Part shown: one piece after another, positions 19,380 through 28,559 of the stretch
Layout: the number at the start of each line of letters is the position of its first letter
Numbering within the stretch: position 1 is the stretch's first letter
Assembly: GCF_028021195.1 (NCBI RefSeq)
Contig: NZ_CP115668.1
Coordinates: forward strand, 2,446,029 to 2,510,028
Direction: 5' to 3'
DNA: 64,000 bases
From: Cutibacterium equinum
Lineage (GTDB): Bacteria; Actinomycetota; Actinomycetes; Propionibacteriales; Propionibacteriaceae
Notes under the pieces: generated by a model
The model's input: only the letters and a program-made list of their open reading frames with translations
What the model was told of the DNA's origin: nothing
The model's database searches: none
Position numbers and translations under genes: made by a program

Positions 19380-22300
19380 ATGGCCACCCAAGCTCACACC
19401 GAGTCCGTGAATCTCAGATTGGCGCTCAACGGCCTGCCGCTGCCGACAGCCTCGCGCGCCTCCGATATCGACGTCGTCGCCCCCGTCCTTGCTCGTCAAC
19501 GGGAACTCAGACGAGAGCTCCCCGAGTTGCTCTGCCCGGCTGATCGACGCATCCAGACATTCATCGACCGTTACCTCGGCGAGGACTCCCCCATTCATCC
19601 CCGCCTGCCCGAAACAACCCTGACCCTCGATGAGCCCGGTCTGGCCCGGGCCCTCTCCCTGCCTGTCGACGGTGACGAGTTCGCCTCCGACCTGGTCGCG
19701 AGCTATCGGGTCGCCAACGGCGTGTTGCACAACCCGCGCAACGACCGCCGCACCACCGCTGGCGTCTTCCACGTCGCCGAAGGCGGGCTGGCAATCCCCG
19801 ACGACAAGAAGGCCGTCCCGATTGACGTGTTTGCTCGTCTCCTTGATCTCGCGTTCCAGGCCCCACCGGAACACACCCTGCTCCCCTACTCCTCCACCCA
19901 ACCCGTGGAGCGTCAGGCTCACACCTGGGTCTCCCTGCTGCTGCGCCCGCTCGTGGTGCCCGAGATTCCGGGCTTCTTCTCGGAGCGTCGGATGGAGATC
20001 CGCTTCTTCGCCCCCGGCGGTCTGGTCTCCAATCTCGATTTCGTCGAGGGGATCTTCGGCAACGCCGGCGATCCGCTGCTACCGGGCAACGATTCCGCCC
20101 TGGCCCCCGCCGGATGGACCGGCCACAGCGGTTGCGTCATCCTGGCCCCCCACCTCAATCTGGTCCGCAAGGTGGACCTGGGACTGCCCCACATCGACCA
20201 GGCGACCGACCGTCAGCGTCGCGACGGCATGTGCTGGTCCGACGAGTCCGAGCTCTACAACGAGGGCAAACCGTTCAAGCTGTGCGCCCGCGACGAGTCC
20301 GGAGTCATCCTCACCATCGTCGCCGACAACTACTTCGGTTACTGCAAGAAGGAGGTCAAGACCCAGATCTCCTACTCGGCGAACCTCTTTGGACTGGCCG
20401 AGGAGGAGCACTCCGGCGGTGCCCGCGCCTACCGTTCCCACAACCAGGGCCAGGAGTACGCCACTCCGAGCTGCCAACGGACCGTCGAAGACGTCGTCGC
20501 GGACGACCCGGACGACTTCGAGATGCTCGACAAGGGCCATGCGAAGGTCCGCGGCATCGACAACGTCCTATTGGTGCCCGGCGGAACCAAGTTCAGCCTG
20601 CGCGATGGCACCGTCTCCTGGGACAACGGTGCACAGTCCATCCCGATGCGAGCCGATACTGAGTATGTCTCCCCAGACGGTTACCGCATGAGCATGATCC
20701 ACAACGAGGCCGACAACCAGTGGTACCTCAAGGGCACCTACGGTGACTCGACGACCCTGCACAAGTGCTGCACCGTCTCCGGTGGCGGCAAGTCGGAGAT
20801 CTCCAAGGCCATCTCGGACACCTTCCTGCAGGGCAACGCCTACGTCCCGGACTTCGAGGCCGACATGGACGCCGTCGAGGACATCCTGCATCGGGACTTC
20901 TCGACCCGGTTTGCCGATCCCAAGCTCAACGGCAAGGACCATCGTCCAATTTTGTCGCCGCGGCGTTCCGTCGGGTCAGTCATCAAGCTGCTCACCCCGT
21001 CGTCGGATTTCACCGATTGGTACAACAAGTGGATCGACTCCATCCCGTCGTTCCGCAAGGAGCTCATTTTCACCATCAAGCGCTACTACAAGCCGGAATG
21101 GGGTGACGACTGGCGCTCCCACTTCACGGTCGCGCCGACGAACGGTCGCCACGGCAACATGGTGCGACTCGACGGGCAGAAGATCGTCGTCAGTATGGCT
21201 CGGGTCGGTTTCCAGCCCGACGGGTCGTGGCGTCTGTTCACCCTGCGCCACGACTACTCCCCATCTGTCAAGGTCCAGACCGAGGACGACATGACGGCAT
21301 CCGTCGTCACCTCACCCGGCATGGTCACCGGTCCTGAGGACCTGTCACGCAAGGTCGTCGCCAACTGTGAGGCACTGCTGTTCCAGCGTCCTGACGACGC
21401 CATTCACCGCGGCTACGACACCCAGACCGAGCACGACATGAGTGGGCATGACCTGTTCATCTCGAATTATCAGCCCCTGACCCGCGAGGACGTCACGGCA
21501 ATGTGTGACGACGTGGTGGCCTTCTCGAAGTTCACCAAGCCGATGCGCGAGTTCCTGTCGAATTTCGCCGACTCCGATCCTTCCGAGGAACCGAAGTACG
21601 TCGTCTCCAGTGCTGATCCGCGTCTTATCGATGGGGTGAGGTCGCGTAACCCGCGTTACCTGCAGATTCGTCCCGACATCGCACAGCCGCGTGAGACGGC
21701 CATCGCGAACCTGGCCAGCCACCTGTATCACGGCCGCCGGGTCAACGAACCGTTGCCGCTGCCGGTCGACATCGTCGCAGCTGGACGACGCAACAACCCG
21801 CCTGAGGACAAGATTCCGGCTCTGTGTGCCTACAACCCGTTGCACTACATGGAGCTGCCGGAACTGTTCATGGAGTTCATCTCGTCGATGACCGGCAAGA
21901 GCCCCTCGACGACGGGTGCCGGTTCGGAGGGTGCGCTGACGAAGGCCCCGTTCAACGCCTTGCCGGCGGTTTTTGACCTCAACTCCTCCTTCTTGTCCTT
22001 CGTGCTGTCGGGTTATGACGGCTGGCTGTCCTCGGCTGGGTTCATCGGACCCAACGTCGAGGTTGCCCACGACATTTCGCTGCTCGTGCCGGAAATCTTC
22101 TCCCGGATGTCGCCGGAGGAGAGGGACGCGAGAACCCTCATCGAGGGCGGGTACCTGGAGAAGATGGAAGACTTCGAGAAGGATGGCGAGCTCATCCTCG
22201 CGTCGCGTCTGGGCTACCGCATGACCGAAAAGTTCATGCGCGCGTACTTCGGCCGGATCTTCCTGCATCCCGACACGGTCTTCACCCCGGAGATGCTGCA

Positions 22301-22760
22301 TCCGGAGCTGCAGGACGCCGAGATCTTCGCCGATTCAGTGCGGACGATATCGACGACTCACGCCCGGGTAGCCAAGGCCTACTTCGATGACGGGACGGTC
22401 TCCCTGGCTGTGCCTCCGATTCGAGCCCTGCTCGAAATCATGGCCACCGGGACCTGCGCAGAGGGCTGGACCCTGGACGATCCCCAGCTGCGAGAAATGT
22501 TCACTCGCGAGTCGGTGCTGGCCTCTGACTGGTACGCCGAGCGCCTCGACGCGAAGCAGGCCGAGGACATCCGACGCTCCGAGATGGGCATCGCACAACT
22601 CGAGGAGTTCATGGCTGACCCGCGTAACGCAGCCGCCTGCGAGGAGATTGACGCCCAGGATCGCCTGGATCACGTCCGCGGCTTCCACGACCGGGCGGTC
22701 AGCAAGGAATACCGCCAGCAATTGGTGGGAACCATCGGCCGACAGGTCAACTTCCGCTGA
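19380..22760 (+). CDS. pyrophosphate-type phosphoenolpyruvate carboxykinase
   Basis: A very large protein of 1126 aa, about twice the size of ATP- or GTP-dependent PEPCK. It carries a PEPCK-like phosphate-binding block (SGGGKSEISK, about residues 467-476). The size and overall sequence match the PPi-dependent PEPCK (EC 4.1.1.38) described from Propionibacterium freudenreichii and Entamoeba. That enzyme links PEP, CO2 and phosphate with oxaloacetate and PPi at the anaplerotic node of propionate fermentation. ATG at 19380 was chosen over a TTG 11 codons upstream; the ribosome binding site is weak (CGGGGA, 12 nt away). A strong hairpin follows the stop. Confidence 0.85.
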   Translation: MATQAHTESVNLRLALNGLPLPTASRASDIDVVAPVLARQRELRRELPELLCPADRRIQTFIDRYLGEDSPIHPRLPETTLTLDEPGLARALSLPVDGDEFASDLVASYRVANGVLHNPRNDRRTTAGVFHVAEGGLAIPDDKKAVPIDVFARLLDLAFQAPPEHTLLPYSSTQPVERQAHTWVSLLLRPLVVPEIPGFFSERRMEIRFFAPGGLVSNLDFVEGIFGNAGDPLLPGNDSALAPAGWTGHSGCVILAPHLNLVRKVDLGLPHIDQATDRQRRDGMCWSDESELYNEGKPFKLCARDESGVILTIVADNYFGYCKKEVKTQISYSANLFGLAEEEHSGGARAYRSHNQGQEYATPSCQRTVEDVVADDPDDFEMLDKGHAKVRGIDNVLLVPGGTKFSLRDGTVSWDNGAQSIPMRADTEYVSPDGYRMSMIHNEADNQWYLKGTYGDSTTLHKCCTVSGGGKSEISKAISDTFLQGNAYVPDFEADMDAVEDILHRDFSTRFADPKLNGKDHRPILSPRRSVGSVIKLLTPSSDFTDWYNKWIDSIPSFRKELIFTIKRYYKPEWGDDWRSHFTVAPTNGRHGNMVRLDGQKIVVSMARVGFQPDGSWRLFTLRHDYSPSVKVQTEDDMTASVVTSPGMVTGPEDLSRKVVANCEALLFQRPDDAIHRGYDTQTEHDMSGHDLFISNYQPLTREDVTAMCDDVVAFSKFTKPMREFLSNFADSDPSEEPKYVVSSADPRLIDGVRSRNPRYLQIRPDIAQPRETAIANLASHLYHGRRVNEPLPLPVDIVAAGRRNNPPEDKIPALCAYNPLHYMELPELFMEFISSMTGKSPSTTGAGSEGALTKAPFNALPAVFDLNSSFLSFVLSGYDGWLSSAGFIGPNVEVAHDISLLVPEIFSRMSPEERDARTLIEGGYLEKMEDFEKDGELILASRLGYRMTEKFMRAYFGRIFLHPDTVFTPEMLHPELQDAEIFADSVRTISTTHARVAKAYFDDGTVSLAVPPIRALLEIMATGTCAEGWTLDDPQLREMFTRESVLASDWYAERLDAKQAEDIRRSEMGIAQLEEFMADPRNAAACEEIDAQDRLDHVRGFHDRAVSKEYRQQLVGTIGRQVNFR

Positions 22761-22767
22761 GATTGAC

Positions 22768-22793
22768 GGCCCCAGGTGATGTCACCTGGGGCC
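22768..22793 (+). terminator. hairpin terminator after PPi-PEPCK
   Basis: A perfect 12-bp inverted repeat (22768-22779 with 22782-22793) with a tiny loop starts seven bases after the PEPCK stop. It probably ends that transcript and argues against start codons for the next gene that lie inside it. Confidence 0.8.
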
Positions 22794-22871
22794 GATCTGT
22801 CGGTGCCGCTGTCCAAAAACCCCGAACCCACCACCTTCGCGACCACCATCGACCACGATGAGGACGTGGAC

Positions 22872-23567
22872 ATGATCGATCTGACGGCGGCGGGGTTCGA
22901 CGAGTGGGTCAGTGTCGAAAACCATCGGCCCGACGACACTCCCGCCACTTTCTGGCTTCCCGCTACCCAGCTGGTGACGCCGCAAGTCATCGACCGTCGC
23001 ATCAACCACACCCACCAGGCACTGCTGACCCAGCGTCATGAGGGCAAGGCCGGTCACGGTCACCATGTCGCGGCGGCTCCCGGTGCGGTTGCCCGCCGCG
23101 TCGCCATGTCTGCGACGCAGTTGGGAATTGTCGCCAGGCTCGTCGTACCTGTGGTTGCAGCACGAACTCTGGGCCACGATGTCGATTTTCCCCGCCTGGA
23201 GGACGTCTGGTTCCAGGATGTGCTTCAGGCCCCGGTTCCGGTGTCGATGGCCTGGCAACCGGGGCCGGCGAAAATCACCGGCTCGGCGGTGGAGCGGATC
23301 ACGGATGCCTTCATCGCGGCTGGGCTGAGCAAAATTGTTGCCCGCGACAACCTCGCGTCAGCAGTCAGCACCTCGGTGGTCATGATTTCGCGCTGCCGTC
23401 CCGATCTACGTCAGGCCGCCATTGACGCTGCGAACGAGTTGTTGATCATGGTCGATCCTCGGCCTGGGATCACCGCCGGTCCAGGGTTCAAGCGACGCAG
23501 TTGCTGTCTCTACTATCAGGTCAGTGGCTCGCGAATCGCCTGTTGCGGAGACTGCGTCTTGGTCTGA
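22872..23567 (+). CDS. FhuF-like [2Fe-2S] protein, possible ferric-siderophore reductase
   Basis: About 231 aa. The C-terminus has the cysteine pattern of FhuF-type ferric reductases: RRSCCLYYQ, about ten residues, then CCGDCVL, able to bind a [2Fe-2S] cluster. FhuF reduces iron in imported siderophores. ATG at 22872 has GAGGA seven bases upstream; a GTG at 22802 would add 23 residues, and starts further up fall in the terminator hairpin. The 3' end overlaps the convergent gene on the other strand by about 50 bases. Confidence 0.7.
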   Translation: MIDLTAAGFDEWVSVENHRPDDTPATFWLPATQLVTPQVIDRRINHTHQALLTQRHEGKAGHGHHVAAAPGAVARRVAMSATQLGIVARLVVPVVAARTLGHDVDFPRLEDVWFQDVLQAPVPVSMAWQPGPAKITGSAVERITDAFIAAGLSKIVARDNLASAVSTSVVMISRCRPDLRQAAIDAANELLIMVDPRPGITAGPGFKRRSCCLYYQVSGSRIACCGDCVLV

Positions 23568-24199
23568 GTGACGATCGCCGGCGGTTCGTGATCATGGCGC
23601 GCAGAACCCGTCGGCCATCGCAACCGTCCGACGTCAGCTGGAGCCAGTCCGTTACCGCGCAGCCACCCGAACCAGCGTTCCGCCCAGCTCTCCTCGGTCT
23701 TGACTGTCCTACGCAGATCCAGCCTCATCCGTCGAACGGGCCCCGCACACATGTGGTCGACTTCTTGAAATCCCCATGATTCCAACCAGGTTGTCGGCGC
23801 AAGACGCCTGTCAACGTATGGGCCGACGACACCACCGGCCTCAATGACCGGAACTGCCCCATGCAGGCGTGCTGCCAGGAACGAGATGCGCACTCGCCCC
23901 CAAGAAACGTCATGCCGATGGGGTAGGAACCCCACCAGAACCGCACCCCCGGGTGTGCGGGGAATTTTCGACATGGGGTGTTCGGCGGGAAGGCAGGATT
24001 CGGGTGCCACGAGGATGATCCCGTCGAGTTGGTCTGCGTGTCGGCTCGCGACCCCGAAGAACCCCCACGCTCGGCAAGCAGCGTCAGCCCAGTCAGGAAG
24101 AGGTGAGTCGACGTCGATCCCCCAAGGACGAAGTTTTCCGGAAACACCCGGCGATGCGGCATCTTTCCTCGTCAGAGTCGTCAAGTGTCTGATCCGCAC
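23516..24199 (-). CDS. conserved protein of unknown function, possibly GNAT-like
   Basis: A 227-aa protein that I do not recognise with certainty. Segments such as WGFFGVASRHADQLDGIILVAPE and RISFLAARLHG resemble the alternating strand-helix pattern of acetyltransferase-like proteins, but no acetyl-CoA motif is clear. GTG at 24199 has GGAGG six bases upstream, giving confidence in the start. It diverges from the aminotransferase gene and its 3' end overlaps the FhuF-like gene tail to tail. Confidence 0.55.
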   Translation of the reverse strand: MRIRHLTTLTRKDAASPGVSGKLRPWGIDVDSPLPDWADAACRAWGFFGVASRHADQLDGIILVAPESCLPAEHPMSKIPRTPGGAVLVGFLPHRHDVSWGRVRISFLAARLHGAVPVIEAGGVVGPYVDRRLAPTTWLESWGFQEVDHMCAGPVRRMRLDLRRTVKTEESWAERWFGWLRGNGLAPADVGRLRWPTGSARHDHEPPAIVTQTKTQSPQQAIREPLT

Positions 24200-24344
24200 G
24201 ATGCCTCCTCCGATGAGCCCACGCGTGGCCTGTGGCGATGACGGCACCAACAGGCTTTTCCGCGATGTCCTGTGGGTGACATAGACCACACTCGTATGAG
24301 TGTCATTCTAGGTTTCCAGGGTATGGGTGGGGCACAGTGGGAGG

Positions 24345-25742
24345 GTGAGCAGTACAGACGACTTCACCAGGCAGCCTGTCCCTTCCGCCGATGACGTGCG
24401 CATCGAGGCTGCCGCTGCTGCTCCCAAGACCGCCGCAGCCCCCGCGAGCCGGCGCGTCGACACCACATTCGACAAGTTCCACGACCGTTACTCCCTGCGG
24501 ACCTTGGGCTTGAAGACCTCACCGGTTCGCGCCCTCTTCGCGGTGGCGAACCGTCCCGAGGTCGTCTCGCTGGCCGGTGGCATGCCGAATATCGCTGACC
24601 TTCCCCTCGATGTCGTCGGCGCATCGTTGAGAGAGCTCGTCGACACGCACGGCTCCGTCGTCATGCAGTACGGATCGGGGCAGGGCGAGCCGGATTTTCG
24701 CGAACACATCTGCGAGGTCATGGCCGTCGAGGGTCTCATCGCTGACCCCGATGACGTCACCGTCACCTGCGGTTCCCAACAGGGACTCGACCTCGTCACG
24801 CGAATTTTCTGCGACCCGGGTGATGTGATCATGGCGGAGTCCCCGTCCTACGTCGGAGCCCTCAACACGTTTGCCTCGTACCAGGCCGACGTTGTCCACG
24901 TTGACATGGACGACGACGGCTTGGTTCCAGAGTCGCTACGCGAGAAGGTGGCAGCCGCCCGTCGTAGCGGCAAGTCGGTGAAGTTTCTTTACACGATTCC
25001 CAACCACTCGAACCCGTCGGGGATTTCCCAATCGGTCGAGCGGCGGCGTGAGATCCTGGCCGTGGCTGACGAGCTCGACCTGCTCGTCGTCGAGGACAAC
25101 CCGTACGGTCTGCTCAATCTCGACGAGGATCCCTTGCCGACATTGAAGTCGATGGATCCCGACAACGTCGTCTACCTGGGCTCGTTCTCCAAGACCTTCG
25201 CGCCGGGATTCCGCGTCGGATGGGTGCTCGCCCCGTCATTCGTGCGCGACAAGTTGGTCCTCGCGCAGGAGGCGGCAACCTTGTGCCCGCCGGTCTTCTC
25301 CCAGTTCGCGATCTCCAGTTACCTGACCCATTGGGACTGGCGCGGGCAGATCCGCAGCTTCATCGACATGTATCGCATTCGTCGCGACACCATGCTGGCC
25401 TCCTTGGCCGAGCACATGCCCGAGGGGACGACGTGGACTCGCCCCTCCGGCGGATTCTTCGTCTGGTTGACGATGCCGGGGGCAGTTGACTCGGCGGCCA
25501 TGCTTCCTCGCGCTGTCACCAAGCTCGTTGCCTACACCCCGGGGACGGCTTTCTATGCCGACGGACGTGGACAGCGCAATATTCGGCTGTCGTTCTGTTA
25601 CCCGACGCCTGAACGGATCAAGGTTGGCGTCGAGAGGCTGGCCGAGGTAATGCGTGAGGAACTCGAGATCGCCGAGACCTTCGAGCTGGCTGACGGCCGG
25701 CGTCGTAGTCGCGATCTTGGGCCTGGGCCGAACCTTGCGTGA
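24345..25742 (+). CDS. PLP-dependent class I aminotransferase (2-aminoadipate aminotransferase-like)
   Basis: About 465 aa, fold type I. Visible landmarks are SLAGGMPNI near residue 80, MQYGSGQGEPDFREHI near 106, VEDNPYGLLN in the middle and the PLP lysine in SFSKTFAPGFRVGW near residue 282. There is no winged-helix domain, so it is not a MocR regulator; it resembles LysN/ARO8-type transaminases. The N-terminal 45 residues are a low-complexity Ala/Pro extension. Start codon uncertain: GTG at 24345 or GTG at 24327. Its amino-acid substrate is unknown. Confidence 0.85.
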   Translation: MSSTDDFTRQPVPSADDVRIEAAAAAPKTAAAPASRRVDTTFDKFHDRYSLRTLGLKTSPVRALFAVANRPEVVSLAGGMPNIADLPLDVVGASLRELVDTHGSVVMQYGSGQGEPDFREHICEVMAVEGLIADPDDVTVTCGSQQGLDLVTRIFCDPGDVIMAESPSYVGALNTFASYQADVVHVDMDDDGLVPESLREKVAAARRSGKSVKFLYTIPNHSNPSGISQSVERRREILAVADELDLLVVEDNPYGLLNLDEDPLPTLKSMDPDNVVYLGSFSKTFAPGFRVGWVLAPSFVRDKLVLAQEAATLCPPVFSQFAISSYLTHWDWRGQIRSFIDMYRIRRDTMLASLAEHMPEGTTWTRPSGGFFVWLTMPGAVDSAAMLPRAVTKLVAYTPGTAFYADGRGQRNIRLSFCYPTPERIKVGVERLAEVMREELEIAETFELADGRRRSRDLGPGPNLA

Positions 25743-26098
25743 TGTCCAACGGACCGTCGGGAAGTGTATGAGGACTCTGCCCTCCGGGGTCGACGCTGAG
25801 CTGTCTGGGCTGACCGGGGTGACCAGGCCGGTAGGGCTGGCCGGGCCTACTGAGCTGATCGGGCGGTTGCCAGGTAACCGCGGTGTGCGCGTGGCTTTCG
25901 ATGCCTGAGTCCTTCAGGGGCGGCGTGCTGCATCGTAACCGCGGTGTGTACGGGGCCCTAAACTAAAAACAGACGATTTATCGATTTATCGGCGAATCGA
26001 TAGGACGCACCCGTCTGCGATACAATTGTGAGCCCTGTCTGATCGTCCGAGGAGGGTCGGTATCCCCGTCACCGTCTCGACGCTGGTTCAATGGTTCC
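25743..26098. other. intergenic region upstream of the ligase gene with a direct repeat
   Basis: No gene is seen in these 356 bases. The 14-mer GTAACCGCGGTGTG occurs twice, at 25874-25887 and 25935-25948. An inverted repeat lies at 25979-26002 and a promoter-like TACAAT at 26021-26026. The region probably holds the promoter of the ligase-SURF1 genes. Confidence 0.6.
25979..26002. promoter_or_regulatory. inverted repeat upstream of the ligase gene
   Basis: TATCGATT at 25979-25986 and AATCGATA at 25995-26002 form a perfect 8-bp inverted repeat around an 8-nt centre, in an AT-rich patch unlike its surroundings. It lies 19 bases upstream of a TACAAT hexamer, so a regulator could act here on the downstream promoter. 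Confidence 0.45.
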
Positions 26099-27046
26099 AT
26101 GTTGCAACCAGTCGTCGTCCTCGCAGGGGGGCTCAGCCACCAGCGCGACATTTCGTTGAAGTCAGGTCGGACCGTCGCCCAGGCATTGCGGCGAGTCGGA
26201 CATGAGGTCGTCGAGACCGATATTGACTCCTCCCTCATCGACACCCTGCGAGCTAACGAGGGGGCCGTCGTCTTTCCCATGCTGCATGGCGGTCTGGGAG
26301 AGAATGGCGCCCTCCTTGAGGTCCTCAAGCTCATGGGTATCCCCTATGTGGGGTCAGGACCGGCGACCTGTCGCATTTCCTTCGACAAGTCCATCGCGTC
26401 GCGCGCTGTTGCCGCCGCTGGTGTCGCCACCCCGCAGCAGGTAGCTCTCCCCCACGACATCTTTCGAGAGCTCGGAGCTCGGACGATCATCCGGTCGATT
26501 ACGGAACGCTTCGGACTTCCAGTCGTTGTGAAACCAGCTCGCGGTGGGTCCAGCTTGGGCGTCACGAAGGTCGAAGACGCAGCTGACTTCGCCCAGGCCG
26601 TCGCCAATGCCTACGCCTATGACGACATGGCAGTCGTTGAGGAGTTCATTGCCGGTACCGAAGTTGCGATTGGCATGATCACGACCTCTGAGGGAACACA
26701 AGTACTGCCTGCCGTGGAGATCCGCCCGGCGGGAGGTATATATGACTACTCAGCGATGTACACAGGAGGCGAGACCCGTTTGACGGCTCCAGCCGACATC
26801 AGTGATGAGGCTGCCCAGTTCGTAGCTGAGACGGCCCGAATCGTCCAGCGGGTGCTTGATTTCTCTGGTATCTCTCGAGTCGACGCCATCATCGATGAGG
26901 CTGGCCGTCCCGTCTTCTTGGAGGCTGGCGCTGCTCCCGGGATGACGGCCACATCCTTGGTTCCTGTCGCCCTGGAAGCTGCCGGACTGGATCTCGGAGA
27001 GGTGTGCTCTCATCTTGTCACCGACGTCTCCCGTAACCATGGTTAA
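26099..27046 (+). CDS. D-alanine--D-alanine ligase-like ATP-grasp protein
   Basis: A protein of 315 aa with the Ddl architecture. It has the N-terminal VVVLAGGLSHQRDISLKSG, ATP-grasp motifs VVKPARGGSSLGV and VEEFIAGTEVAIGMI, and the C-terminal PGMTATSLVP. In true Ddl the last metal site reads ExN before LPGMT; here the sequence is FLEAGAAPGMT, so the Asn ligand is missing. Either the metal site is modified or this is a paralogue with another substrate. The stop overlaps the SURF1 gene start. Confidence 0.8.
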   Translation: MLQPVVVLAGGLSHQRDISLKSGRTVAQALRRVGHEVVETDIDSSLIDTLRANEGAVVFPMLHGGLGENGALLEVLKLMGIPYVGSGPATCRISFDKSIASRAVAAAGVATPQQVALPHDIFRELGARTIIRSITERFGLPVVVKPARGGSSLGVTKVEDAADFAQAVANAYAYDDMAVVEEFIAGTEVAIGMITTSEGTQVLPAVEIRPAGGIYDYSAMYTGGETRLTAPADISDEAAQFVAETARIVQRVLDFSGISRVDAIIDEAGRPVFLEAGAAPGMTATSLVPVALEAAGLDLGEVCSHLVTDVSRNHG

Positions 27047-27755
27047 GGGCACTACGACTTCACAGACCAGTCCTGCCATCCGCGCCAAACAGGCAGTGAT
27101 CATGGTCGTGGGTATCGCGGTTGCCGGTGTCATGGTCGTCCTCGGTCTATGGCAAATGAACGTCTTCGAGTCTCAGCGGGACAACTCCACCCAGGCACGT
27201 ATTGATCAGCCTGTCATCACGTGGGACAAAGCTCCCACGCGATCTGAGGTTATGACCCAGTATGGCCGCCGAGTGCGGATTACCGGCACCTTCGAACCGT
27301 CGACGGCCACGTTGGTTGGCACGTCATGGCCAGTCAGGGCTGTCGAGGGCGTACGTCTCACCTCCGGAGAGACGATCGCCGTCGTCAGAGGAGAGATTTC
27401 TCAAGGCCAAGAAGTTCCCCCGGCTCCCACGGGAACCGTCACATTGACGGGTGTTTTGGCCGCGTCGGAGTCCGCAAATGAGCCTCACAACCCACAGATG
27501 CCCGCCTCCACACTGCCGTCACTTCGCTTGGAGGTGCTGACCCAAACGTGGCCGCAGCCATTGGTGCCGGCAACACTGACCCTTGACGAGCAAGGTGCCC
27601 GTGCCCAAGGTCTGTCCCCTGCCCAGCCGACACTTCCTCAGGGAGACGGGGGTGAACGTAATCGTGGCTACGCCCTTCAATGGTGGGTGTTCGCGATCTT
27701 TACCATCGCCATGTCCATCGCCTTCACCAGAGCCGCAGGGAAACGACAGGACTGA
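27039..27755 (+). CDS. SURF1-family protein (cytochrome oxidase assembly)
   Basis: A 238-aa membrane protein with one helix near the N-terminus (VIMVVGIAVAGVMVVLGLWQM) and one at the C-terminus (WWVFAIFTIAMSIAFT). The GLWQM and GYALQWWVF signatures are those of SURF1, which helps assemble haem-copper cytochrome oxidase. The ATG at 27039 overlaps the ligase stop, which suggests coupled translation. A TTG 24 bases upstream is a less likely start. Confidence 0.85.
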   Translation: MVKGTTTSQTSPAIRAKQAVIMVVGIAVAGVMVVLGLWQMNVFESQRDNSTQARIDQPVITWDKAPTRSEVMTQYGRRVRITGTFEPSTATLVGTSWPVRAVEGVRLTSGETIAVVRGEISQGQEVPPAPTGTVTLTGVLAASESANEPHNPQMPASTLPSLRLEVLTQTWPQPLVPATLTLDEQGARAQGLSPAQPTLPQGDGGERNRGYALQWWVFAIFTIAMSIAFTRAAGKRQD

Positions 27756-27777
27756 TTCGCGGCTGTTTTAGCGGCGA

Positions 27778-28329
27778 TTGGTTGGCGTCAGTACTCTGTT
27801 TCACGTGCAACATAGCGACGATGTGACAAGCGACGAGTTCTACGCTGCCCCCTCGGCAAGTTCGCCAACACGAGCCAGCGGTGGGGCTGACGGTGCTCAC
27901 AATCCTGGGATCAGTTCTAGCTCAACCGAGTCCGCCGCGGTGCCCGTGCAGGAACCGTGGATTGAACCCGACGACATCCCCGGGCTGCGCAAGGCGTTGA
28001 TCGCGTACCGGGTCATGGCTTACATCGTGGGCACCCTTTTGGTTGTTCTCGTGTGCGTGGCAATGCCGCTCAAGTACGCCGCCGAACAACCAACCATGGT
28101 CAACGTCGTCGGCATTGCTCACGGATGGCTGTACCCTGTTCTTCTCATCACTGCCTACATAGTGGGTCGCAAGGCAGGATGGCCGCTCACGAGGCTGCTC
28201 GTCATCGCACTGGCAGGAACGGTGCCGTTTCTATCCTTCGTTGCCGAGTACTTCGCTCGTAAGGACGTTAACCGCCGTATTGACGACGCGAGGGACTACT
28301 GGACTCATCACGAAGCACCCGTCGAGTAA
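27778..28329 (+). CDS. DUF3817 membrane protein
   Basis: About 183 aa as drawn. The C-terminal half holds three predicted helices, starting LRKALIAYRVMAYIVGTLLVVLV, then GIAHGWLYPVLLITAYIVG, then a third before a charged tail, which is the DUF3817 pattern common in actinobacteria. Function unknown. The N-terminal 60 residues are low-complexity. The start is uncertain: TTG at 27778, GTG at 27805 or GTG at 27823, none with a visible ribosome binding site. The first start would place a parS site inside the gene. Confidence 0.75.
   Translation: MVGVSTLFHVQHSDDVTSDEFYAAPSASSPTRASGGADGAHNPGISSSSTESAAVPVQEPWIEPDDIPGLRKALIAYRVMAYIVGTLLVVLVCVAMPLKYAAEQPTMVNVVGIAHGWLYPVLLITAYIVGRKAGWPLTRLLVIALAGTVPFLSFVAEYFARKDVNRRIDDARDYWTHHEAPVE
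27797..27812. promoter_or_regulatory. parS: parS-like ParB binding site 1
   Basis: TGTTTCACGTGCAACA differs from the 16-bp parS palindrome TGTTTCACGTGAAACA at one position. It lies near the 5' end of the DUF3817 gene, about 1.7 kb beyond parB's start codon on the far side of parB. Confidence 0.75.
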
Positions 28330-28559
28330 CCCCACCTATGCACTTGGCAGCTGCCTGAAATTGGGGGGACGGCGAGTGACTGGACCCTCATTCCATGAGG
28401 CGTGCCGTCTTGCGTATTTGGTTGACGACGCAAGACCCTGGGGCCCTCTCACAACGCCCGCTCTACCTGCAACTTTTGCTGCACCACAACTAGGTCGTAT
28501 TTGACGACGACGCCCCGGCCGACATGCCAGTGTTAGCCACGACATGCGTCGGTCAAGTG

